Shown: positions 54,280 through 62,726 of the stretch, one piece after another
Position numbering within the stretch: position 1 is the stretch's first letter
Layout: each line of letters opens with the position of its first letter
DNA from: Prevotellaceae bacterium
Lineage (GTDB): Bacteria; Bacteroidota; Bacteroidia; Bacteroidales; Paludibacteraceae
Direction of reading: 5' to 3'
Length of the DNA stretch: 64,000 nt
Assembly: GCA_020636675.1 (NCBI GenBank)
Contig: JACJXK010000001.1
Location: forward strand, 70,001-134,000
Notes under the pieces: generated by a model
Told to the model about the DNA's origin: nothing
Databases searched by the model: none
The model's input: only the letters and a program-made list of their open reading frames with translations
Translations under genes and position numbers: made by a program

Positions 54280-55827
54280 TTACCCCTCAATCTCCTTGAT
54301 TATGGCGTCAATGTCGGCACGGAGTGCATTTATCTTCTCCACCGTCTGGGCAATCTCGGCATTCAACTCCTTAATGTCTATCTTCTCGCGGTTATCCTTG
54401 GCCTCGACATACGAACTGACCGAGAGATTGTAGTCATTCTCGGCAATCAGGCTATTGTCCACCAACTTGGCTACATACTCGACATCCTCTTTATGGTCGA
54501 ATATCTCCATAATGCGCTCAATGTGCTTATCCTCAAGAATGTTGTTGTTGGTCACTTTCTTGAAGAAATCTTCGCCGCTGGCGTCGATAAACTGGGTTTT
54601 AGCATCTCGCTTGTTTTTGGCAAGCACCAAAATATTCACCGCTATCGAAGTGCCGTAAAAGAGGTTAGGTGCTAACGATATGACCGTTTCCACAAAGTTG
54701 TTATCTACCAGATACTTTCTTATCTTCTGCTCCGCACCGCCACGGTAGAAGATTCCGGGAAAACAGACGATGGCCGCACGTCCCTTGCTCGACAAGTAGT
54801 TCAAAGCGTGAAGCACAAAAGCGAAGTCGGCCTTCGACTTGGGCGCAAGCACGCCGGCAGGAGCAAAACGGTCGTCGTTGATAAGCGTAGGGTCGTCGGA
54901 GCCTATCCAACTGACCGAGTATGGAGGATTAGAGACAATGGCATCAAATGGTTTGTCATCGCCAAACTGCGGGGATAAAAGCGTATCGCCCAACACAATG
55001 CGGAATTTGTCGTATTCTACATTGTGCAGGAACATATTCATACGGGCAAGGTTGTAGGTGGTGTGGTTTATCTCCTGCCCGAAAAATCCGTCTTCGATTA
55101 TGTGGTTGTCGAAATGTTTCTTGGCCTGCAAGAGCAAAGAGCCCGAACCGCACGCCGGGTCGTAGATTCTGTTTACGCTCGTCTGCTTGTGCATCGCAAG
55201 TTGCGCAATGAGCTTGGAGACGTGTTGCGGCGTGAAAAACTCGCCTCCAGACTTCCCGGCGTTGGCCGCATAGTTGTTTATCAGATATTCGTATGCGTCG
55301 CCAAAAAGATCTATTTTGTTATCTTCAAAATTGCCAAAATCCAGCTCTTCCACGCCTTTCAGTACGGCCGCCAGACGGCTGTTCTTGCCTTCGACGGAGT
55401 TGCCGAGCCGTGTGCTGGTGGTATCGAAATCGGCAAACAGGCCCTTTATGTTTGCCTCCGAATCACAACCCAATGCCGAACTCTCGATGGCATCAAAAAT
55501 TGTTTTTAGGTCTGTATTTAGATTGGGGTTTGCATTAGCGTTTTTTGCCACATTCACAAACAGTTGGCTTGGATAGATAAAATATCCTTTTGATTTAACC
55601 GCATCTTCAATGATTGCCTGCGGAATTTGACCGTCGGCCATTGAAGCATAATCGAAGCTCTCGTCACCACCCTCGATATAGTTCGTAAAATGCTCACTGA
55701 TAAAACGATAAAACAGCGTTCCTAAAACAAACTGTTTGAAGTCCCATCCATCAACTGCGCCACGTACTTCGTTGGCAATTTTCCATATCTTAGACTGTAA
55801 TTCGTCACGTTGATTCACACTTGTCAT
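54280..55827 (-). CDS. hsdM: Type I DNA methyltransferase, M subunit
   Basis: An N6-adenine methyltransferase that, with HsdS, protects host DNA. The 515 residues have the N-terminal helical domain (GWDFKQFVLGTLFYRFISEHF), SAM motif I DPACGSGSLLLQA (about 221-233) and catalytic NPPY in IVSNPPYSVSW. The C-terminal coiled coil (about 480-515) would dock on the HsdS helices. It is the first gene of the minus-strand island; its promoter should be in 55828-56000, but no clear TAnnTTTG was found. Confidence 0.95.
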   Translation of the reverse strand: MTSVNQRDELQSKIWKIANEVRGAVDGWDFKQFVLGTLFYRFISEHFTNYIEGGDESFDYASMADGQIPQAIIEDAVKSKGYFIYPSQLFVNVAKNANANPNLNTDLKTIFDAIESSALGCDSEANIKGLFADFDTTSTRLGNSVEGKNSRLAAVLKGVEELDFGNFEDNKIDLFGDAYEYLINNYAANAGKSGGEFFTPQHVSKLIAQLAMHKQTSVNRIYDPACGSGSLLLQAKKHFDNHIIEDGFFGQEINHTTYNLARMNMFLHNVEYDKFRIVLGDTLLSPQFGDDKPFDAIVSNPPYSVSWIGSDDPTLINDDRFAPAGVLAPKSKADFAFVLHALNYLSSKGRAAIVCFPGIFYRGGAEQKIRKYLVDNNFVETVISLAPNLFYGTSIAVNILVLAKNKRDAKTQFIDASGEDFFKKVTNNNILEDKHIERIMEIFDHKEDVEYVAKLVDNSLIAENDYNLSVSSYVEAKDNREKIDIKELNAEIAQTVEKINALRADIDAIIKEIEG

Positions 55828-56479
55828 ATTATGCTTTATTTACTTTTATTTATCAAATCACGTTTATTCATATCCAACAAGCACCTTCAGATTTGGCTGT
55901 GAGGCAGTTGGAGCATCATTTCGAGATGGACGAGAATTTCTTGCCTAACTGTCCATCCAACCATATCCCTGCCTTTTTCTTCTCTACAAGAACAATTTTT
56001 ATGCGATTGACACATTCCTTTTTGATTGTGATTTTTTTATACATTGACCATCTTTCAAAATTATTGAAAATAGTTCAACATGCCAAACAAATAGGCTCCA
56101 TAACGATTTTTACGTCTCAAAATTACTTTATCAAGCGCAAAGAAACGCCATCAAGACATACAAGCTTGTCACTGCAAATTACTCCATACTACATTCCGAA
56201 AAACTGCCACCGCCATCGTAACGCAACCACTCCGCAAAACCAATAAAAACTGCATTTTCACCAATTAGCGATCCATCGCTGTTTTCCACATACGACACGC
56301 ACAACAAACCACTTAACACAGCACTTACTCCATTGCATTTTAGTTTGTTTTATGACCACTTAGTAACGGAAACAAACAATAAAAATGCGCTTTTTACGTT
56401 ATGCATAGAAAGGCTAGCAAGCAGGACATTCCGTTTTTTTCCAAAAATGCCAGCCATCAACTATTAAAATTATAAGGTT
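55828..56479. other. Intergenic region between hsdM and sod
   Basis: About 650 bp without a supported gene. A 141-codon frame (55821-56246) is Ile/Phe/His-rich and not protein-like. It must hold the divergent promoters of hsdM and sod. The 15-bp repeat shared with the other flank of the island is at 56345-56359. Confidence 0.4.
56345..56359 (+). repeat. 15-bp direct repeat right of the hsd island
   Basis: An exact copy of TTGTTTTATGACCAC at 44977-44991. The two copies enclose 11.35 kb that contains the whole hsd/DUF1016 operon and nothing else. Confidence 0.35.
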
Positions 56480-57097
56480 ATGAAACTAGAACTATTGCCG
56501 TTAAAGTACGCAAAAGAAGCTCTCGAACCAGAAATTTCAAGAAAGACAATGGAATTTCACCACGACAAGCATCTCCAAGCCTACATCAACAACTTCAACC
56601 AACTGATAGAAGGTACAAAACTGGAAGATTGTTCGCTAGAAGATGTCATCAAAAAAGCCAGCGGTCCCCTATTCAACAATGCCGCCCAGGCATGGAACCA
56701 CCAATTTTTCTTCGACTCACTATCCGAGAAGAAAGGGCAAAAGCCATTGAATAAGACAGAAGAAATGATTATTAACAAATGGAAGTCGTTCGATAGATTT
56801 AAAGAAGAGTTCAATAAATCCGCCAACTTCCATTTCGGTTCCGGATGGACGTGGCTCTACCTCGACAAGAACAAGGAGATGAGCATAAGAAGCGAATTCA
56901 ACGCCAGCAACCCGATGAGTTATGGATTAACCCCCATACTAACCTTCGACCTTTGGGAACACGCATATTATATGGACTACCAAAACAGACGGGCCGAATA
57001 CATCAATGCATTATGGAACATCATCAACTGGGAGATTGTAGAAAAAAGAATAGAAACATTCTTTGAAGAGCAGAAAAACACAAAACGCTATTTCTGA
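56480..57097 (+). CDS. sod: Superoxide dismutase (Fe/Mn)
   Basis: It converts superoxide to hydrogen peroxide and oxygen in the cytoplasm. The 205 residues include the metal ligands His27 (MEFHHDKHLQAY), His in AAQAWNHQFFF, and Asp and His in TFDLWEHAYYMDYQNRRAEY. The GSGWTWL segment is near the active site. Bacteroides relatives accept Fe or Mn; the metal is not decidable by eye. The C-terminus is slightly extended (EEQKNTKRYF). A shared hairpin terminates it against the PAP2 gene. Confidence 0.95.
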   Translation: MKLELLPLKYAKEALEPEISRKTMEFHHDKHLQAYINNFNQLIEGTKLEDCSLEDVIKKASGPLFNNAAQAWNHQFFFDSLSEKKGQKPLNKTEEMIINKWKSFDRFKEEFNKSANFHFGSGWTWLYLDKNKEMSIRSEFNASNPMSYGLTPILTFDLWEHAYYMDYQNRRAEYINALWNIINWEIVEKRIETFFEEQKNTKRYF

Positions 57098-57253
57098 CCA
57101 TTCCCGCAAAATCCTACAAAAACACATTGCATATTCGCAGCAAGAGTAACATTCTATTTTAAATGCAAGTCTGTCGCCGGCATCTCTTTTACATCCGGGG
57201 AAAGATTAGTTTGTTACTCTTTCTTCAAAAACTTTCCTTTACGGATTTCATCG

Positions 57254-57289
57254 AAAAAAAAATGGCTCCTAATCTGGAGCCATTTTTTG
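57254..57289 (+). terminator. Bidirectional terminator between sod and the PAP2 gene
   Basis: AAAAAATGGCTCC pairs with GGAGCCATTTTTT around TAATCT. A and T runs flank both sides, so it can stop transcripts from sod (plus) and from the convergent PAP2 gene (minus). Confidence 0.9.
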
Positions 57290-57312
57290 ATATATTCCGA
57301 AAGAGAAACAGA

Positions 57313-58017
57313 TCATACAGTAGTCATCTTATACGCAAAGAAGACGATACAAAAAAAGACGATGAGCAGCACTCCCAACAGTCTGTTCAAATCAGATTTT
57401 TCAAAACCGGAAGCCGTCCTCGTGGACGCGATTGCATGCTTGCTCAATTGGTATTTTTTGTTGTTCCAGAAATGGCAGTAGATGAAATAACACAATCCGC
57501 CGAACAAAAGACCGAGAGAAATACCAGTCAAGATATCCAGAGGGAAATGCACTCCCAAATAGAGACGTGTATAGGCACAAAGCGTGGCCCATACAAACAC
57601 AACAAGAGAATACCACCTATATCTGAAAAGCAGAGCGGAGAACATGGCAAAGCCAAACGAATTGGCCGCATGGGACGACGGGAATCCGAACGCTCCACCC
57701 CTATAATCATGGACATACTGCAAAAGATCCATCACCAACGGATCATGACCGGGTCTTGGCCTCGCCACCAAGGGTTTCATTATCGACGACGATACCTGAT
57801 CGCACAAGACGAAAACAGCGATAATCATCAATATAACAGGAATAGCCTCCCTGCCCTTATTCTTACACACCACATACAATAACATCAACACCACCGGCAC
57901 CCAAATAAAAATCTGCGTCGTCATCCACATAAAGTAGTCGCCAAAAACAGTATGGCTACCGCTTAGATTGAGAGCAACCATCATCTGACGGTCCCACTCC
58001 AGAATATTCTCCATCAT
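57313..58017 (-). CDS. PAP2-family membrane phosphatase
   Basis: A 234-residue inner-membrane phosphatase with about five to six helices. The three PAP2 motifs are KPLVARPRPG, GFPSSHAANSFG and YTRLYLGVHFPLDI; the two His and the Arg form the active site. Substrates in this family are undecaprenyl pyrophosphate or phosphatidyl phosphates. The start is the first Met of MMENILEWDRQ; the open frame extends 15 codons upstream. The C-terminal helix after a polar loop (about 205-234) is unusual but common in Bacteroidetes members. Confidence 0.88.
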   Translation of the reverse strand: MMENILEWDRQMMVALNLSGSHTVFGDYFMWMTTQIFIWVPVVLMLLYVVCKNKGREAIPVILMIIAVFVLCDQVSSSIMKPLVARPRPGHDPLVMDLLQYVHDYRGGAFGFPSSHAANSFGFAMFSALLFRYRWYSLVVFVWATLCAYTRLYLGVHFPLDILTGISLGLLFGGLCYFIYCHFWNNKKYQLSKHAIASTRTASGFEKSDLNRLLGVLLIVFFCIVFFAYKMTTV

Positions 58018-58266
58018 ATCGCTACATTTGAAAATTGACACGAACCACACTCTTAACCTCACGAAAAAGATTATCCCCTCATTTCTTCCTTACCCAACGG
58101 GTTCTATCATTAAACATTTTTTATAAACGTCTTTTTTCTCATTTTATTGCATTTTCGTCCGCATTTCCCTGCACAAAATCAAGGAAAAAGAGGCGACGAC
58201 AATTACCAAACAAAGCTTCAGGGAAACAAACAACTGTCTCTTTCACCTTTCCTGGTTAATACAACA

Positions 58267-59509
58267 GGGTCAACGCATTTAAATTCCCAGCAAATCGAGC
58301 AGGAACTTGTTGTCCCATCCGGCCTTGAGCCTTTTCGAGACTAATGACCCTTTGGACTTGTCCTTCTTCAGGAGGTTTATCCCTATCTTTCTGATGAAGG
58401 AAAAGTTGTGGGCCGAGTTTCCCGTCCTCTTGCGCTGTCTGTCCTCGTTGAAGACGACGTCCAGAGTCCAATGTAGGGAATTCTCCACTCCCCAGTGCGC
58501 CCTGATGTGGCGGTTGAACTCGGAAGCGGAGCCTTTCATGCTGCTGATGTAATAGCGGACCTGCTCCTCCGTCTTTTTCCCGACTTCCCGTTTGGCCTCC
58601 ACCTTCACGATGCTCGCCATGTTCGTCCAACGTTCCCTGCCGTCGATGAACTTCAGATCCCGGATGACCCCGCACCTGCGGGTTTCGATGCGTCCGTGCC
58701 CCTTTTCCACCGTCTCGTCCTCGGAGTCGGCTTTTTGCCTTTCAAAGGCATGTTCGACCTGCTCCAGCATTTCCTTCTGGTTGCCCTTGACCGAGAGGAT
58801 GTAGTCGGCTTCGTTTTCGATGATTTTGTCGGCTATCTTCGTCTGCGTGCCCATGGCGTCTATGGTGACTATCTCCCCCTTTATATCAAGCATGTCAAGC
58901 AGGAGCGGGATTGCCGTTATCTCGTTGCTCTTCATGTCAACCTTCAGTTGCCCGAGCACGAGCCCGTTGTTGGACGCCCATGCGCTGACCATGTGTATCG
59001 GGCGGATCTCGTGGAAACCGTCCTTCGACCCCTTCACCGTCTTCCCGTCTATGGCTATCACCTCCCGCCCGATGTCCGCATTCTTCAACGACTGCGTCCA
59101 CTCAACGAACATACGTTCGAAGCTCTGGGGGCTGATCAGGGAAAACACCCTGTTTATCGTGTCGTGGGAGGGTATGCCGTTCGGCAGTTTCAGTATGGTT
59201 TTCAGGAACTCTAATTTTGTCTTCCCGAACAGCTCTATCGCATCCCACGACTCGGCGCCGCACAGCACGCCCAAAATGGACAGTATGACAATGTCGCACA
59301 GCAGGTGCTTCTTGTTCCTGTTCAACCTCGGGTCCGGAATCCTTTCGAAATAGGTGTGCAACGACGTTTTCTGCATATTCATGTTTTTTTTCGCAAAAGA
59401 AACGCATTTGAACTTCTATTTCAAAACAAATACAACATAAGTTATTAACAGTCAATTTATTAAATTGTTAATAATGGTCTATTTTTAGTTTTTTTATATG
59501 CGTTGACCC
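58267..59509 (-). mobile_element. Intact ISAs1-family insertion sequence, 1243 bp
   Basis: The ends are inverted repeats: GGGTCAACGCATTTAAA inward from 58267 and GGGTCAACGCATATAAA inward from 59509. Both flanks carry TGGTTAATACAACA (58253-58266 and 59510-59523), a 14-bp direct repeat. ISAs1 elements usually make 8-10 bp, so the duplication is long, or part of it was already repeated at the target. A single intact transposase gene fills the element. A 50-bp relative of its left end is at 3851-3900. Confidence 0.92.
58279..59382 (-). CDS. ISAs1-family transposase
   Basis: A 367-residue DDE transposase. The N-terminal domain (LHTYFERIPDPRLNRNKKHLL, about 6-26, then CGAESWDAIELFGKTK) is the DDE_Tnp_1-associated domain of the ISAs1/H-repeat group. 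Catalytic residues are likely Asp in AIDGKTVKGSK, Asp in TIDAMGTQTKIADKI and Glu in AHWGVENSLHWTLDVVF. The frame is intact. The stop codon is 12 bp from the left end of the element. Confidence 0.95.
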   Translation of the reverse strand: MNMQKTSLHTYFERIPDPRLNRNKKHLLCDIVILSILGVLCGAESWDAIELFGKTKLEFLKTILKLPNGIPSHDTINRVFSLISPQSFERMFVEWTQSLKNADIGREVIAIDGKTVKGSKDGFHEIRPIHMVSAWASNNGLVLGQLKVDMKSNEITAIPLLLDMLDIKGEIVTIDAMGTQTKIADKIIENEADYILSVKGNQKEMLEQVEHAFERQKADSEDETVEKGHGRIETRRCGVIRDLKFIDGRERWTNMASIVKVEAKREVGKKTEEQVRYYISSMKGSASEFNRHIRAHWGVENSLHWTLDVVFNEDRQRKRTGNSAHNFSFIRKIGINLLKKDKSKGSLVSKRLKAGWDNKFLLDLLGI

Positions 59510-59694
59510 TGGTTAATACAACAAAAAGTATACAAAATAGAAAAATTATAACTAAATTTGCCGCGCAACGTGTCACTAAAATACAAAAAAACAGATATAC
59601 CCTATTGCATGAGAACCATAGGGTTACATAATAATAATCTCAGAAGTCTAAGAGTTTGGAACAGCCTCTTTTACGGAGGAGAAAGATACTGAAA

Positions 59695-61026
59695 ATGAAG
59701 ATAATAATAGCTGGTGCAGGGCAAGTGGGAACCCATCTTGCAAAAATGCTTTCTGGAGAAAGTCACGACATCATTCTACTCGATGAAAACGAGGAGAAGC
59801 TGCAACAAATGGAATCAAGCTACGACTTGATGACAGTTACCGGCTCTCCGACATCCATCAACGACCTAAGCGAAGCAAGAATCGCTTCGTCAGACCTTTT
59901 CATTGCCGTAACTCCCATTGAGAGCCAGAACATAACGGCCTGCATTCTGGCCAAGAATTTAGGCGCAAAAAAGACGTTGGCCAGAATAGACAACTACGAA
60001 TACCTCATCCCTGAGAATAAGATATTTTTCGAGCAACTTGGCATCAACGCCATGATTTATCCGGAGATGCTGGCAGCCGAAGAAATAATCAACTCACTAA
60101 AGATGAACTGGGTACGTCAATGGATGGAATTCAACAACGGTGCATTGACTCTTATAGGTATGAAGGTAAGGGAAAACGCTCCCATCATCAACCAGAAACT
60201 GATGAATCTCAAAGACAGTGACAGTTACCGTATCGTTGCCATACGCAGAGACCTCAGCACCCTCATACCGACAGGACAGGACGAGATAAAGCCGAACGAT
60301 ATAGTCTACTTCATCACCACGAAAGATTACATACCGCACGTGCGTGAGGAAGCCGGCAAGGAGGTGATCAACGTTAAAGACCTCATGATTATGGGTGGCG
60401 GACGTATAGCCATCAAGACCGTACAGAGCTTACCTAACGACATCGACGTCAAGGTATTGGAAAAAGACAAGAGCAAAACGTTCAAACTGGTGGAACAGAT
60501 GGACGGAGCACTCATCATACATGGCGACGCCAGCAATCTGGAGCTACTCAAGGAGGAAGGCATCGAAAATATGGACGCTTTTGTGGCATTGACAGACAAC
60601 TCGGAAGCCAACATACTCGCCTGCATCGCCGCAAAACGATTCGGGCTGAAAAAGACCATCTCGGAAGTAGAGAACATAGACTACATTCCTCTCGCCGAGA
60701 GCCTCGACATCGGTACCGTCATCAACAAAAAGCTGATAGCAGCCAGCTACATCTACCAATACACCCTCGACGCAGACGTCAGCAAGGTGAAATGCCTTAC
60801 CCACGTCGACGCCGAAGTGGTCGAAATCTCCGCCAAGATAGACTCACCCATCACGAAGGGGAAAATCAAAGACATCAAATTTCCGAAGAACATCTTCATC
60901 GGAGGTATCGTCAGAGACGGCAAAGGCTACATCGCCAACGGAGATACGGAGATAATGCCAAACGACAACGTGATCGTGTTCTGTCTCTCCTCCAGCATCC
61001 AAAAACTAGATAAATTATTCAACTAA
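59695..61026 (+). CDS. trkA: Trk potassium uptake regulator TrkA
   Basis: A cytoplasmic NAD(H)-binding ring protein that gates TrkH. The 443 residues contain two RCK repeats: MKIIIAGAGQVGTHLAKML at the N-terminus and VKDLMIMGGGRIAIKTVQSL in the middle, each followed by TrkA_C domains (VIYFITTKD.., NVIVFCLSS at the end). I start at the ATG just before the first dinucleotide-binding strand; the open frame extends 13 codons upstream. trkH follows 53 bp later. The ISAs1 element lies about 185 bp upstream. Confidence 0.95.
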   Translation: MKIIIAGAGQVGTHLAKMLSGESHDIILLDENEEKLQQMESSYDLMTVTGSPTSINDLSEARIASSDLFIAVTPIESQNITACILAKNLGAKKTLARIDNYEYLIPENKIFFEQLGINAMIYPEMLAAEEIINSLKMNWVRQWMEFNNGALTLIGMKVRENAPIINQKLMNLKDSDSYRIVAIRRDLSTLIPTGQDEIKPNDIVYFITTKDYIPHVREEAGKEVINVKDLMIMGGGRIAIKTVQSLPNDIDVKVLEKDKSKTFKLVEQMDGALIIHGDASNLELLKEEGIENMDAFVALTDNSEANILACIAAKRFGLKKTISEVENIDYIPLAESLDIGTVINKKLIAASYIYQYTLDADVSKVKCLTHVDAEVVEISAKIDSPITKGKIKDIKFPKNIFIGGIVRDGKGYIANGDTEIMPNDNVIVFCLSSSIQKLDKLFN

Positions 61027-61079
61027 AAAAGAGGGAACACCCAGACCAACCGGTCTTCATGCGCCCCTCCACTTTATAA

Positions 61080-62546
61080 ATGAAACAGGAACAACTTTTC
61101 GACATAAGATTGATATTCTCAACATTAGGATCCCTCCTCTTCTTCGAGGCGGGATTCATGGCAATCGCCACCATCGTGGCTCTATTCTATCGGGAACCCG
61201 ATGTACCGGCTCTCTGCTATGCCAACGCCATCACCTTCTTCACCGCCATGCTGCTCTACTTCCCCTTTCGGAGAAGCGACAAGAAACAGCTAAAGAAGAG
61301 GGAAGGATATCTGATTGTCAGCTCAATATGGATCGTATTCTCCTTTTTCGGGTCACTTCCTTTCTTATTTAGCGGATACATACCCAGCTATGCCAATGCG
61401 TTTTTCGAGACGATATCAGGATTCACCACGACGGGAGCTACCATACTATCTGACATTGAAGCGCTACCACACGGACTATTATTCTGGAGGAGCATCATAC
61501 AATGGCTGGGAGGAATGGGAATCATCGTACTGTCTCTAGCCGTACTTCCCATCTTCGGCATCGGAGGAATGCAGCTCTACGTAGCCGAAGTGCCCGGACC
61601 CACGAAAGACAAGATACGTCCTCGAGTGGCGCAAACAGCCAAACTACTATGGAGCATCTACGCCGCCATCACAATGGCCGAAGCCATCCTGCTCTACATT
61701 GCAGGCATGAATCTTTTTGATGCCATATGCCACGCATTCACCACCATCTCAACAGGAGGCTACTCCACCAAGAATGCGAGCATAGCCTACTGGAACTCAC
61801 CATTCATCGACTACATAGTCACCTTCTTCATGATTATCGCCGGCATGAACTACACGCTGCTATACACCGCCCTACGCGGCAACCTGAAGCGTTTTTTCCA
61901 CAACGAAGAGATAAAATACTATCTGACGCTCGGTTTCTGCATCACCGCAATCACCATAATATGTCGGATGCCGAAAGATCTCAGCGGATTCGAATCCATC
62001 ATCCGTAGCTCCATCTTCCAGTCTTTCACCATCATGACCAGCACCGGATTCTCCACGTCCGACTTCATGACATGGGGAGCCTTTCTATGGACATTGATGC
62101 TCATAACGATGATGTTTGGTGGCTGTGCAGGTTCTACATCCGGAGGCATAAAAACAGTAAGGCTTATCTTGCTGATAAAAAACAGTTACTTCGAGTTCAA
62201 AAGGCTACTACACCCGAATGCCATCATTCCCGTAAAATTCAACGACAAGGTAGTGCAATCCACCATTGTAACCAACGTGTTGGCGTTTGTCGTGCTTTAT
62301 GCCACCACCATCATCATCGGTATATTCATATTCCTACTGTTGGGAATCAACATAAAAGAGGCCGTCGGTGCATCCGTGACAAGCATCGGCAATGTAGGTC
62401 CAGGACTTGGAAACTCCGGTCCTTCGGGAAACTTTTCATCATTTCCCGACTCGGCAAAATGGGTCATGTCGTTTCTCATGCTCACCGGCCGCTTGGAAAT
62501 CTTCACCGTTCTATTCGTCCTTTCTCCATCCTTTTGGAAAAAATAG
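61080..62546 (+). CDS. trkH: Trk potassium uptake channel TrkH
   Basis: The membrane subunit of the Trk K+ system. The 488 residues have the four M-P-M repeats of the superfamily, with filter-like loops TTTGATI, STGGYS, TSTGFS and IGNVGPGLGNSGP. It pairs with TrkA, encoded just upstream, and is followed by a hairpin terminator. Ion selectivity for K+ follows from the family. Confidence 0.95.
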   Translation: MKQEQLFDIRLIFSTLGSLLFFEAGFMAIATIVALFYREPDVPALCYANAITFFTAMLLYFPFRRSDKKQLKKREGYLIVSSIWIVFSFFGSLPFLFSGYIPSYANAFFETISGFTTTGATILSDIEALPHGLLFWRSIIQWLGGMGIIVLSLAVLPIFGIGGMQLYVAEVPGPTKDKIRPRVAQTAKLLWSIYAAITMAEAILLYIAGMNLFDAICHAFTTISTGGYSTKNASIAYWNSPFIDYIVTFFMIIAGMNYTLLYTALRGNLKRFFHNEEIKYYLTLGFCITAITIICRMPKDLSGFESIIRSSIFQSFTIMTSTGFSTSDFMTWGAFLWTLMLITMMFGGCAGSTSGGIKTVRLILLIKNSYFEFKRLLHPNAIIPVKFNDKVVQSTIVTNVLAFVVLYATTIIIGIFIFLLLGINIKEAVGASVTSIGNVGPGLGNSGPSGNFSSFPDSAKWVMSFLMLTGRLEIFTVLFVLSPSFWKK

Positions 62547-62600
62547 GGATTTCCAATTCGAGGGATACGCATTTCCCGGTTCATCCATCCCAAAAAGAGC

Positions 62601-62650
62601 AGAGCCACATCACAATCCCTTTAGAGATTATGACATGGCTCTTCTTTTTC
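62601..62650 (+). terminator. Terminator after trkH, possibly bidirectional
   Basis: AGAGCCA (62601-62607) pairs with TGGCTCT (62636-62642); inner bases extend the stem with a few mismatches. T follows on the plus strand and A-rich sequence precedes it, so it may also stop the convergent mutase transcript. Confidence 0.75.
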
Positions 62651-62726
62651 TGTGCTGCCCATCAACTGTCGGCAAACGCCAACAGACATCCACCCATGCA
62701 AGTCTCGACGACAGGAGGCACCAACC

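Noticed and set aside
57163..57882. 239-codon plus-strand frame over the PAP2 gene
   Set aside because: It runs through the sod terminator and is antisense to conserved PAP2 motifs.
58495..59214. 239-codon plus-strand frame inside the ISAs1 transposase gene
   Set aside because: Mirror frame of a GC-rich coding region; the minus frame has all transposase motifs.
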